Origin: Devosia sp.
GTDB lineage: Bacteria; Pseudomonadota; Alphaproteobacteria; Rhizobiales; Devosiaceae
Length of the DNA: 64,000 bases
Assembly (NCBI RefSeq): GCF_025809055.1
Contig: NZ_CP075529.1
Coordinates: 806,001-870,000, forward strand
Reading direction: 5' to 3'
Shown: positions 1 to 6,904 of the stretch, one piece after another
How positions within the stretch are numbered: position 1 is the stretch's first letter
Layout: each line of letters starts with the position of its first letter
The notes under the pieces: model-generated
Told to the model about the DNA's origin: nothing
The model's database searches: none
The model's input: only the letters and a program-made list of their open reading frames with translations
Program-made: the position numbers and the translations under genes

Positions 1-1
1 G

Positions 2-283
2 ACACCCGAAGCATTCGAGCGGATGCGCGACGATCTTGGGGTGATGCAATCCAGCCAGCCCAATTACACCGCTGCCGATCTCGCGGACATCGGCGTCCCG
101 GTATGGAGTGTGATCGGCACGGGTGACGAGTTCATCCGCCGCGATCATGCCGAATACATCGCAGCATCCCTGCCCAACGGGTCATTCCACCTGCTGCCCG
201 ATGTCAGCCATTTCGCGCCCCTGCAACGGCCCGGTGTGTTCAACGCGTCGGTCAGTGCTTTCCTTGCTGCCGTTTGGAATTGA
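2..283 (+). CDS. alpha/beta hydrolase, C-terminal part (cut by window edge)
   Basis: The reading frame is open from the first bases of the window, so the 5' part lies outside. The visible 93 residues look like the end of an alpha/beta-hydrolase fold. There is a segment GVPVWSVIGTGDEF in which the acidic residue sits where the catalytic Asp strand normally is. The late His comes in PDVSHFAPLQRPGVF, followed by a helix ending FLAAVWN. The Asp-then-His spacing is that of esterases, lipases and haloperoxidase-like members. The nucleophile region is not visible, so substrate and subfamily cannot be given. It runs in the same direction as the EamA transporter gene about 90 bases downstream. Confidence 0.7.
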   Translation, partial: TPEAFERMRDDLGVMQSSQPNYTAADLADIGVPVWSVIGTGDEFIRRDHAEYIAASLPNGSFHLLPDVSHFAPLQRPGVFNASVSAFLAAVWN

Positions 284-376
284 CCCATCACAGCAATTGA
301 TGACCCTCATCGTCAAAATCGGTTCGACCTTTGTTCCACCTCGGCGTAGCGTCGCGCCCTGTCTGAGAGGTGCCCC

Positions 377-1273
377 ATGAGTCTGCGCGATTGGTCGCTA
401 ATTGTCCTGCTGGGCGCCATCTGGGGCTGCTCATTCGTCTTCAATGCCCTGCTGATCCGCGAGCTCGGGCCCCTCTGGGTCACCGCGCTCAGGGTCGGCA
501 TCGGCGCTCTGGGATGCTGGGCCGTGATGTTCGCCCTGCGAAAAAAGGTGCCGCGCGACCCGCGCCTGTGGCTGCAACTGGCGGCTTTGGGCGTTCTCGC
601 CTATGCCATCCCCTTTGCGCTCTTTCCCCTCGCCCAGGCGCATCTTGCGAGCGGTATCGCCGCCATCATCAATGCCCTGACCCCCATGGTCACGGCCGTC
701 ATTTCCCATTTCTGGATCGGCGGCGAGAAGGCCACCCCGACCAAGTTCACCGGCGTAGCCATCGGCTTTGCCGGCGCCGCTATCCTGGTCTCGCCAGCCC
801 TGACGTCAGGCGGGTCCTCCCAGCTCTGGGCTGTGGCCGCCTGCCTCTGTGCCACCCTTTGCTACGCGCTCACCCTCAACATCACCCGCAGCTTCAAACA
901 CGTCGAGCCAACGGCCTTTGCCGCGATCGCCCTGACAGGCGCTGCCGTGATCGCAACCCCCGTCGCCTTCTTCACCGAAGGCGCTCCGGTCATGACCCGG
1001 CCCGAAACCTGGGGCGCAGCACTGGCCATTGGTCTGCTATCGACCGCCTTCACCTTCCAGATCATGTACCGCATTCTCCCCCGCGTCGGCGCCACCAACT
1101 TCGCCACGACCACCTTCATTGCACCAATCTCGGCCCTGCTGATCGGCGTCACCGTGCTCGGCGAAACCATCCTGCCGGTCCAGATTCTGGGGATGTTCGT
1201 GATCTTCTTCGGCCTGCTCTTCATCGACGGCCGCATTCGCAACCTATTTCCCGGTCGAAGCGCGACCCAGTAG
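377..1273 (+). CDS. EamA-family (DMT superfamily) membrane transporter
   Basis: A 298-residue protein with about ten hydrophobic helices arranged as two repeats of five, the usual EamA layout. The N-terminal helix carries the motif LGAIWGCSFVFN, and the repeat start is seen again near GVAIGFAGAAILVSP. Family members export amino acids, metabolites or drugs across the inner membrane. The substrate here cannot be told from sequence. The start ATG at 377 has GAGAGG upstream (about 365-370). The last 30 bases overlap convergently with the LuxR-type gene on the other strand. No operon partner is evident apart from the truncated hydrolase upstream. Confidence 0.85.
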   Translation: MSLRDWSLIVLLGAIWGCSFVFNALLIRELGPLWVTALRVGIGALGCWAVMFALRKKVPRDPRLWLQLAALGVLAYAIPFALFPLAQAHLASGIAAIINALTPMVTAVISHFWIGGEKATPTKFTGVAIGFAGAAILVSPALTSGGSSQLWAVAACLCATLCYALTLNITRSFKHVEPTAFAAIALTGAAVIATPVAFFTEGAPVMTRPETWGAALAIGLLSTAFTFQIMYRILPRVGATNFATTTFIAPISALLIGVTVLGETILPVQILGMFVIFFGLLFIDGRIRNLFPGRSATQ

Positions 1274-1843
1274 GATCGGTCCTCGCGTGGTCTCCGCAGG
1301 TGCGGGCAACACGGGCGGCTCTGCTGGCGGCGGCAACGGGACGAGCGAAGCGCGAATGGCGCTGTCGTCTTCCATCAGGTCGTCGATGAACAGCGACAGC
1401 AATTGGGTGCGGCCGGTCACGCCAGCCTTGCGATAAATCGCGTTGGTCTGAGCTTTTACAGTGCCTTCGGACGTACCGCGAAGGCCGGCGATCTCCGAGA
1501 TCGAGAGCCCCTTGAGCGCGAAAAGCGCGACGTCGGCCTCGGCCGGAGTCAGCCGCCATTCCAGAAAGCGTTCGTTCAACAGCTCCATGAAGGCACCGGA
1601 AGCGCGCCGCAGTCGCTCTTCCGCGAGACGCCGGTTCCGGTCCGCTTGCCAAAGTGAGACGGCACCAAAACCAACCCCGACAACCAGCCCCAGCGCCGCT
1701 CCGATCTCCAGCAGTTCCCGGGCCTCCCAGGAGAGCGGACCAGCCCACAATCCAATATAGGACGACAAAATGTCAGACACGAAAAAGAACGCGCTGACGA
1801 CCTGAACCAAGAGAATGACGACGATAGCCCAGACCCGGCTCAT
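1244..1843 (-). CDS. membrane-anchored LuxR-type HTH regulator
   Basis: A 199-residue protein with two predicted N-terminal membrane helices (about residues 5-28 and 45-65), a charged linker likely to form a short helix (67-95), and a LuxR/GerE helix-turn-helix (about 97-155). The HTH contains LTPAEADVALFALKGLSISE and the recognition region GTSEGTVKAQTNAIYRKAGV. A Pro-rich tail follows. The DNA-binding domain would face the cytoplasm. It is the last gene of a minus-strand unit after two exported PepSY-like proteins, 12 bases after the stop of the second, with no clear ribosome site, so translation is probably coupled. I infer that it senses or controls the products of its neighbours. No receiver domain is present, so it is not a classical response regulator. 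Confidence 0.8.
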   Translation of the reverse strand: MSRVWAIVVILLVQVVSAFFFVSDILSSYIGLWAGPLSWEARELLEIGAALGLVVGVGFGAVSLWQADRNRRLAEERLRRASGAFMELLNERFLEWRLTPAEADVALFALKGLSISEIAGLRGTSEGTVKAQTNAIYRKAGVTGRTQLLSLFIDDLMEDDSAIRASLVPLPPPAEPPVLPAPAETTRGPILLGRASTGK

Positions 1844-1855
1844 CTGATCGCGGGC

Positions 1856-2266
1856 TCAGTCGTCATCCCGGTCATCATCGTCGTCATCGCCGTCATCATC
1901 ATCGCCGTCGTCATTGTCGCTGTCGTCATCACCATCGTCCTCATCGTCATCCGAATCCGACCTTTCGCCTTCCGTACCACTGGTCGTCGACGGGATCGTG
2001 GCGGAGGGAACGGTGCGACCGCCGGCGGTGGTCCAGACATCGCGAAGGAGTTCCCCGGTCCGCGGGTTTATCACCAACTCACGGACACCCTGCGCATGCG
2101 TCGCCAAGACCCGGACTCGGCCAAGCAATGTCCGGGTTATCTCGATATCCCGGTAGCCTTGCGCTTCGAGTTGGGCAACGACGCTATCGACATAGTCCGC
2201 ATGAGCCATCTGCGGAAATGCAAATGTAAGGCCGGTCAGGGCGATCAAAAACTGTCGACGGCGCAT
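1856..2266 (-). CDS. exported PepSY-like protein with Asp-rich tail
   Basis: A 136-residue protein. Residues 1-23 form a signal peptide (MRRRQFLIAL..., cut likely after AHA); the RRRQFL start could allow Tat export. Residues 24-80 resemble a PepSY-type small alpha/beta domain (AQLEAQGYRDIEITRTLLG, then NPRTGELLRDVW). Residues 103-136 are almost entirely Asp. A strong ribosome site AGGAG lies just upstream. It sits 78 bases after the larger acidic-tail gene and 12 bases before the LuxR-type gene, so the three are probably one transcript. PepSY domains are associated with protease inhibition or envelope sensing. The acidic tail could bind divalent cations, but that is inference. Confidence 0.7.
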   Translation of the reverse strand: MRRRQFLIALTGLTFAFPQMAHADYVDSVVAQLEAQGYRDIEITRTLLGRVRVLATHAQGVRELVINPRTGELLRDVWTTAGGRTVPSATIPSTTSGTEGERSDSDDDEDDGDDDSDNDDGDDDDGDDDDDDRDDD

Positions 2267-2344
2267 GTCATCCTACTCCTGCCATCAGGCTACAGCGTTC
2301 GTGCGGGGACCGGCAAGGCCGGCCCCCATACGCAAAGTTGACGA

Positions 2345-2950
2345 TTAGTCTTCATCGTCCTCGTCGTCATCGCGATCGTCCTGATCGTCGTCCTGATCGT
2401 CGTCCTGATCATCGTCCTGATCATCGTCCTGGTCGTCGTCCTGGTCGTCGTCCCGGTCGTCGTCACGGTCGTCGTCCCGATCGTTATCCCGATCGTCGTC
2501 ACGGTCGTCATCCCGATCGCCATCCCGGTCATCGTCCCGGTCGTCGTCCCGATCATCATCACGATCGTCATCCCGGTCGTCATCCCGGTCATCATCCCCG
2601 TCGTCGTCCCGGTCATCGTCCCAATTTTCATCGTCGAAGGCGTCTTCGTCGGTGAACCCATCATCATCGAATTCGTCGAAATAGATGCCGGGAGTCGTGT
2701 CGTCGTCCGCGTCGATGGATTCGGTTTCCATCCTCAGCACGTCGCCAGTGTCGAGATCATAGATCACCTCGACCTTCATTTCCTGGTTGTAGGCTTCCAC
2801 TTTGGCCTGCGTACGCGAAAGCTCGACCTCGACGCGGGTGAACCCTTTCTCCTGGTATTGCCGAGCTATCTCCTCGCCGGTCCAGGCTGCCTGGGTCATC
2901 GAGGTGGTCATCAGCAGAACGGCTGCCGCACCCAAGATTCGAAGTTTCAT
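2345..2950 (-). CDS. exported PepSY-like protein with long DDDR/DDDQ repeat tail
   Basis: A 201-residue protein with a signal peptide (1-21, cut likely after TQA). It is followed by a PepSY-like domain (about 22-80: WTGEEIARQYQEKGFTRVEV, then YDLDTGDVLRME). From about residue 110 the tail is a tandem repeat of the tetrapeptide DDDR changing to DDDQ. The DNA is a 12-base tandem repeat, so unit gain or loss keeps the frame. The ribosome site GAGGAG is 8 bases before the ATG. It is first in a minus-strand unit with the 1856-2266 gene and the LuxR-type regulator. The fold assignment is moderate; the function of the tail is unknown. Confidence 0.7.
   Translation of the reverse strand: MKLRILGAAAVLLMTTSMTQAAWTGEEIARQYQEKGFTRVEVELSRTQAKVEAYNQEMKVEVIYDLDTGDVLRMETESIDADDDTTPGIYFDEFDDDGFTDEDAFDDENWDDDRDDDGDDDRDDDRDDDRDDDRDDDRDDDRDGDRDDDRDDDRDNDRDDDRDDDRDDDQDDDQDDDQDDDQDDDQDDDQDDRDDDEDDED
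2362..2630 (-). repeat. 12-base tandem repeat (minisatellite) coding for DDDR/DDDQ
   Basis: Read on the minus strand, units such as GACGACGACCGG and GACGATCAGGAC repeat with period 12 and drift in the third codon positions. They encode DDDR units first and DDDQ units at the 3' end. The period is a multiple of three, so slippage would change tail length without a frameshift. Confidence 0.85.
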
Positions 2951-3138
2951 GGTTCAGTCTCCTCATGGTGTGTATCGAGCCGGTGGGAATCGCCCTGCCG
3001 GCAAGCACCATGAAGGCGGCGTGAACCCGATAGTCCCATTACCCCCGGGTTTAGGCGGCAGCCAATATGGCCAGGGTTTAGGGCCGTAAACTCGAGTTTA
3101 TGAACGAAGAATTGAGGCGCGTGCAGCGTGCGCGCGAC

Positions 3139-3169
3139 GAAAAAAGGGCCGGACACAAGGGTCCGGCCC
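3139..3169 (-). terminator. intrinsic terminator of gatB
   Basis: Read on the minus strand, stem GGGCCGGAC, loop CCTTGT and stem GTCCGGCCC are followed by a run of six T. It lies about 25 bases after the gatB stop. Confidence 0.9.
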
Positions 3170-3192
3170 GCCAAAATCGAAGCCTCTGGTCT

Positions 3193-4692
3193 CTACTCGA
3201 TCCCGAGCTTTTTCTTCATCAATTCGTTCAGCGCCTGCGGATTGGCCTTACCACCGGAGGCCTTCATGGCCTGGCCGACGAACCAGCCGATCATGGTCGG
3301 CTTGGCCTTCACCTTTTCCACCTGGTCGGGATTGGCGGCGATGATGTCGTCGACGATCTTTTCAATGGCGCCAAGGTCCGTCACCTGCTTGAGCCCGCGA
3401 CGCTCGACGATCTCGGCCGGTTCTCCCTCGGGTTCTTCGGCGATGAGGATCTGCAACACGTCCTTGCCGCCCTTTGACGAGATCGTGCCGCCGGCGATGA
3501 GGTCGACCAGCCCGGCAATCTGCGCCGGCTTGAGATGGGTTTCCCACACCGCCAGCCCCTGGCTGTTGGCGAAGGCCGCCACATCGCCATTGAGGATATT
3601 GGCGACCGCCTTGCCGTCCCGCTTGGTTGCGCCAAAGCTCACGCAGGCTTCGTAATAGTCGGCGGTCTCACGATCGAGCGTCAGCACCATGGCGTCATAA
3701 GGGGTGACGCCATAGTCCTTGATGAAGCGCCCCTGCTTTTCATCCGGCAGTTCCGGCAGGTTTTCGGCAAGGCCAGCGATGAAGGCATCGTCGAATTCGA
3801 GCGGCAGCAGGTCCGGATCGGGGAAGTAGCGATAGTCATGCGCTTCTTCCTTGGAGCGCATGGAGCGGGTTTCCCCGTTCTTGGGATCAAACAGGCGCGT
3901 TTCCTGGTCGATGCTGCCACCATCTTCCAGAATGTCGATCTGCCGGCGCGCCTCATATTCGATGGCCTGGCCGGCGAAACGGATCGAATTGACGTTCTTG
4001 ATCTCACAGCGCGTCCCGAATTCCCCGCCCGGCTTGCGCACGGACACGTTGACGTCGGCACGCATGGAGCCCTGCTCCATATTGCCGTCGCATGTGCCAA
4101 GATAGCGCAGGATCGTGCGCAGCTTGGAGAGATACGCCTTGGCTTCCTCGGACGAGCGCAGGTCGGGCTTACTGACGATTTCCATCAGCGCCACCCCGGA
4201 CCGGTTGAGGTCGACAAAGCTCATGTTCGGGTGCTGGTCATGGATCGATTTGCCGGCGTCCTGCTCCAGATGCAGCCGTTCGATCCCGATCTCGATCTGC
4301 TCGCCATCGACATCCAGCAACACCTTGCCTTCGCCGACGATCGGGTCCTTGAACTGGGAAATCTGGTAGCCCTGCGGCAGGTCCGGATAAAAATAGTTCT
4401 TGCGATCGAACACGCTGCGCTTGTTGATCTGGGCCTTGAGGCCCAGCCCGGTCCGCACGGCCTGGCGCACGCATTCCTCGTTGATGGTCGGCAACATGCC
4501 GGGCATGGCCGCGTCCACGAAGCTGACATTGGCATTGGGCGGATTGCCGAAGGCTGTCGAGGAACCGGAGAACAGCTTGCTCTCGCTGGTGACCTGGGCA
4601 TGCACCTCCATGCCGATGATCACTTCCCAGTCGCCGGTCGAACCGGAGATCAGGCGTTTCTTGTCGGGGGTGCGGGTGTCGACGAGTGTCAC
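3193..4692 (-). CDS. gatB: Asp-tRNA(Asn)/Glu-tRNA(Gln) amidotransferase subunit B
   Basis: GatB binds the misacylated tRNA and phosphorylates its side chain so that GatA-derived ammonia can convert Asp-tRNA(Asn) or Glu-tRNA(Gln) to the amide forms. The 499-residue frame shows the cradle-domain signatures GDWEVIIGMEVHAQV, TRCEIKNVNSIRFAG and HDYRYFPDPDLLPL, and a YqeY-like C-terminal domain ending ALNELMKKKLGIE. I chose the GTG at 4692 (VTLVDTRTPDKKRL) because family members begin there and AGGA lies 8 bases upstream. An in-frame ATG at 4755 would add 21 atypical residues. It is separated from gatC/gatA (about 2.2 kb away, same strand) by unrelated genes. A strong terminator follows. Confidence 0.95.
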   Translation of the reverse strand: MTLVDTRTPDKKRLISGSTGDWEVIIGMEVHAQVTSESKLFSGSSTAFGNPPNANVSFVDAAMPGMLPTINEECVRQAVRTGLGLKAQINKRSVFDRKNYFYPDLPQGYQISQFKDPIVGEGKVLLDVDGEQIEIGIERLHLEQDAGKSIHDQHPNMSFVDLNRSGVALMEIVSKPDLRSSEEAKAYLSKLRTILRYLGTCDGNMEQGSMRADVNVSVRKPGGEFGTRCEIKNVNSIRFAGQAIEYEARRQIDILEDGGSIDQETRLFDPKNGETRSMRSKEEAHDYRYFPDPDLLPLEFDDAFIAGLAENLPELPDEKQGRFIKDYGVTPYDAMVLTLDRETADYYEACVSFGATKRDGKAVANILNGDVAAFANSQGLAVWETHLKPAQIAGLVDLIAGGTISSKGGKDVLQILIAEEPEGEPAEIVERRGLKQVTDLGAIEKIVDDIIAANPDQVEKVKAKPTMIGWFVGQAMKASGGKANPQALNELMKKKLGIE

Positions 4693-4769
4693 TTTGCGGT
4701 CCTGAAACACGGTAATTCCGGTGTCGTGCTTACCGGGCTTGCCCGCTCTATGCAACCGCCGCGAACCGG

Positions 4770-5282
4770 CTAGTCGAGGTCCTCGATCTCCCCGTCATAG
4801 GGATGCAGCCATTTTTCCAGATGCACGCTGCCGAACGGGTCCTGGCTGCGCCGCCCATCTGTCTTGAGGGCCAGAATGCGATAGCCCTGCCGTTCGTAGA
4901 ATTGCACGGCCCGCACATGGTCGGCGGGCGTTTCCAGCCGGATGCGCTGCGCACCCTCGAGTTCCAGCATGGCCTCCATGCGCGACAGCAACATCCGGCC
5001 CAGTCCGTTGCTCTGCAGGTCCGGCATCACGAAGAGGTAGGGAATGTAATTGCGGCCCTTGACCCGCGCGCACCAGCCGACAACGACGCCGTCCAGTTCC
5101 ACGACGATGGTGTGGGGCCAGTATTGGCCAACGGCATGCGACAGCCGCCGGCGCTCTTCATCGCGGATACCCGGTCGCTCGCCCACCACAGGCAGGATGC
5201 CGTCTTCCCACGCGCGATAGGCGATGTCGGCCAGTCGTGGGGCATCCGAGATCTCCGCCTTGCGTATCCGAATGCCCGACAT
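4770..5282 (-). CDS. GNAT-family N-acetyltransferase
   Basis: A 170-residue single-domain acetyltransferase. The acetyl-CoA pyrophosphate-binding motif is visible as QSNGLGRMLLSRME (about residues 90-103), followed by the usual C-terminal strands with VQFYERQGYRI. The substrate is not predictable. It starts 9 bases after the stop of the upstream HTH-chorismate mutase gene and ends 77 bases before the preferred gatB start, so the three may be co-transcribed. Confidence 0.85.
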   Translation of the reverse strand: MSGIRIRKAEISDAPRLADIAYRAWEDGILPVVGERPGIRDEERRRLSHAVGQYWPHTIVVELDGVVVGWCARVKGRNYIPYLFVMPDLQSNGLGRMLLSRMEAMLELEGAQRIRLETPADHVRAVQFYERQGYRILALKTDGRRSQDPFGSVHLEKWLHPYDGEIEDLD

Positions 5283-5291
5283 TCTGGCCTC

Positions 5292-5840
5292 CTATTTCGC
5301 GCGTCGCCTGGCTGCGATGATGCCCTTCTCGTAATTGATGTTCCAGTCGATCAGGGTCCGCCAGATAAGTTCGGCCTGATCCTCGTCGAGATCAAGGTCC
5401 AAACTGCGGCTTCTGACCTTTGATACGATCGTCTCGATACGGGCGGGATCATAAGCTTCGTGTGGATCGGTCTTGATCTCGGCCATGCGGGTGACATAGC
5501 CGTGGCGCTCCGCAAACAGGGCCAGCAGGGCCTGGTCGATCCGGTCGATTTCGAAACGGACATCGTCCTTGGTCTGGCATTCGGCAGGCTGTTTAGGATT
5601 GTTCAAGGTAGCTGGCACTTTTCGTCTAACGCCTTCCATCAGATGGTCAGGTGATACTCCGAATTTGGAAGCATATCGCTTTGCTGTTTCCCAAGTTAGG
5701 CCCCTAGTTCCATTCTCGTGATGTCGATACGTCTCAGGCAAAATCCCAAGAGCCTGGGCAGCACTTTCTTTTGTGGGGTAGCCCGCCTTCTCTCTGGCAA
5801 GCACGAGGTGGTCATTGGGCGTAGGCATGTATTCATCCAA
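5292..5840 (-). CDS. XRE-type HTH domain fused to an AroQ-fold chorismate mutase
   Basis: A 182-residue two-domain protein. Residues 8-72 form an XRE/Cro-like helix-turn-helix (LVLAREKAGYPTKESAAQAL, then LPETYRHHENGTRG and FGVSPDHLMEG). Residues 84-175 are a chorismate mutase type II domain (VRFEIDRIDQALLALFAERH, later LIDWNINYEKG), closest in style to PchB-like enzymes. Probable active-site residues are R95, R112, K123, R134 and E171, so activity is plausible. The reaction would be chorismate to prephenate. The HTH half has lower G+C (28 of 60 bases at 5641-5700 by hand count) than most of the window, suggesting a later-acquired domain. It could act as a ligand-responsive repressor; that is inference. 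Confidence 0.75.
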   Translation of the reverse strand: MDEYMPTPNDHLVLAREKAGYPTKESAAQALGILPETYRHHENGTRGLTWETAKRYASKFGVSPDHLMEGVRRKVPATLNNPKQPAECQTKDDVRFEIDRIDQALLALFAERHGYVTRMAEIKTDPHEAYDPARIETIVSKVRSRSLDLDLDEDQAELIWRTLIDWNINYEKGIIAARRRAK

Positions 5841-6085
5841 AGTGGATTTGATCTGTTGCTGGTTTGCACCGGCTGCCGCACGATTTCAACCCGCCGGCCA
5901 TGATCCCTATGGCCAATCCGGCCGGCACGACCTAATCATGAGCCATGTCTAGCCAGTCTGAGATTGTCTGATAGCCCGTCCACGACGCGACGGGCATGAA
6001 TGAACCAAGCCGCTGCCGGGCGTGACGCGGGCGTGGCTCCGTTTGTTTGCGGCCACATGCCGCCATTCAGGCTTCAGACTTTTCC

Positions 6086-6343
6086 ATGGATATTTCCCGA
6101 AACGAACAGCGGGTGCTGCACGCGCTCGCGCAGGGCGGACGCATCGCCGCCATCAAGGACGAGCGCGGCAAGATCGCTGCTTTCGAGTTTTTCAGCCGCG
6201 ACGGCTGGCTGATCAACGGGCTCACCCCGCTCATCTTCAGCAAGCTCAAGGCAAAGAAAGCGATCAAATCCCAGGGTGGTGGACCCTATAGGATCACCAA
6301 GCGCGGGCTCGAACTGGTCCGCAGCCAGGTGGACAATCGCTAA
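6086..6343 (+). CDS. YjhX-family small protein (UPF0386)
   Basis: An 85-residue protein matching the E. coli YjhX family along its length: an MDISRNEQRVLHALAQGGRI start, KLKAKKAIKS in the middle, and PYRITKRGLELVRSQVDNR at the end. The ATG at 6086 is chosen because homologues begin there; an upstream in-frame start at 6047 adds 13 unrelated residues. YjhX has been listed as a possible toxin in E. coli. No antitoxin-like partner lies beside it here, so I make no toxin claim. It stands alone between minus-strand genes. Confidence 0.8.
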   Translation: MDISRNEQRVLHALAQGGRIAAIKDERGKIAAFEFFSRDGWLINGLTPLIFSKLKAKKAIKSQGGGPYRITKRGLELVRSQVDNR

Positions 6344-6375
6344 AGGCGGCCTACAGCACCACAAAACACGGCGCT

Positions 6376-6450
6376 GCCCTCGGGCTCGACCCGAGGGCCA
6401 TTCAGACCTCACACCGAGTTGAGACTGGCCTTCGGGTCAAGCCCGAAGGC
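6376..6450. repeat. paired REP-like palindromes facing each other (BIME-like)
   Basis: Two palindromes lie 29 bases apart. The first is GCCCTCGGG-ctcga-CCCGAGGGC at 6376-6398. The second is GCCTTCGGG-tcaa-GCCCGAAGGC at 6428-6450, in the opposite orientation. Single relatives occur at 38938 and 33423. It sits between convergent genes. Confidence 0.8.
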
Positions 6451-6465
6451 GGCGCCCTGCGTAGG

Positions 6466-6783
6466 CTAATGCCGCGTCACGTCGCTGAGGGCCGCAGCGA
6501 TGTGTTCCCATTCGGCCGAAACGCTGGCGGTGGCGCGGCGCTTGCCGGCGCGGCGATACCAGTAGTCGGCATTGCCCATATCGGCTTCGATCCAGTGCAT
6601 CAGGGCATGAACCCAGTCGAAGGCCTGCACGCCTTCCATGGCCTGCACGATCGTGTGCGCCTTTTCCCATTCGGGCCCGACGCGCATCTCACCCTTTTTC
6701 AGCCACCACAGGGCCTGCAGCGGCTTGCTCATGTCCTTGGGAGGCTCGGACCAGTCGAGCGTCGTAAAGATATCAGTGGCCAT
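6466..6783 (-). CDS. conserved hypothetical protein
   Basis: A 105-residue soluble protein rich in Trp and Ala (MATDIFTTLDWSEPP, LQALWWLKKGEMRVG, DWVHALMHWIEADMGN). I do not recognise a domain. The ATG at 6783 has AGGA nine bases upstream; a longer in-frame start at 6942 would overlap the end of gatA and gives an atypical N-terminus. It lies about 120 bases after gatA on the same strand and may be transcribed with it. It ends beside a paired REP element. Confidence 0.65.
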   Translation of the reverse strand: MATDIFTTLDWSEPPKDMSKPLQALWWLKKGEMRVGPEWEKAHTIVQAMEGVQAFDWVHALMHWIEADMGNADYWYRRAGKRRATASVSAEWEHIAAALSDVTRH

Positions 6784-6904
6784 CGGCGAAATTCCTGTTG
6801 GCCCGGACGCGACCAGCGGGTGCGTCACAACCAGTTTCAACTTGTGCATTGGCCGCAAATAGTGCGGTTTTGCGCCGCAATCAAGCGGCGCGACCTCCAG
6901 ATGC

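Noticed and set aside
370..1389. Alternative frame (339 codons) over the EamA gene
   Set aside because: Arg/His-rich shadow; the overlapping frame at 377-1273 has ten membrane helices typical of the family.
2362..2630. Possible CRISPR array
   Set aside because: The period is 12 bases with no spacers, and it lies inside a coding frame.
2338..2655. Plus-strand frame rich in Arg, Pro, His and Asp opposite the acidic-tail gene
   Set aside because: It is the complement of the 12-base repeat. The minus-strand frame has a signal peptide, a domain and a ribosome site; this one has none.
3535..4773. Plus-strand frame (412 codons) opposite gatB
   Set aside because: Shadow of gatB with no independent support.
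5641..5840. Remnant of a prophage (HTH repressor)
   Set aside because: The HTH is part of one continuous frame with the chorismate mutase, and no integrase, attachment site or phage gene is near.
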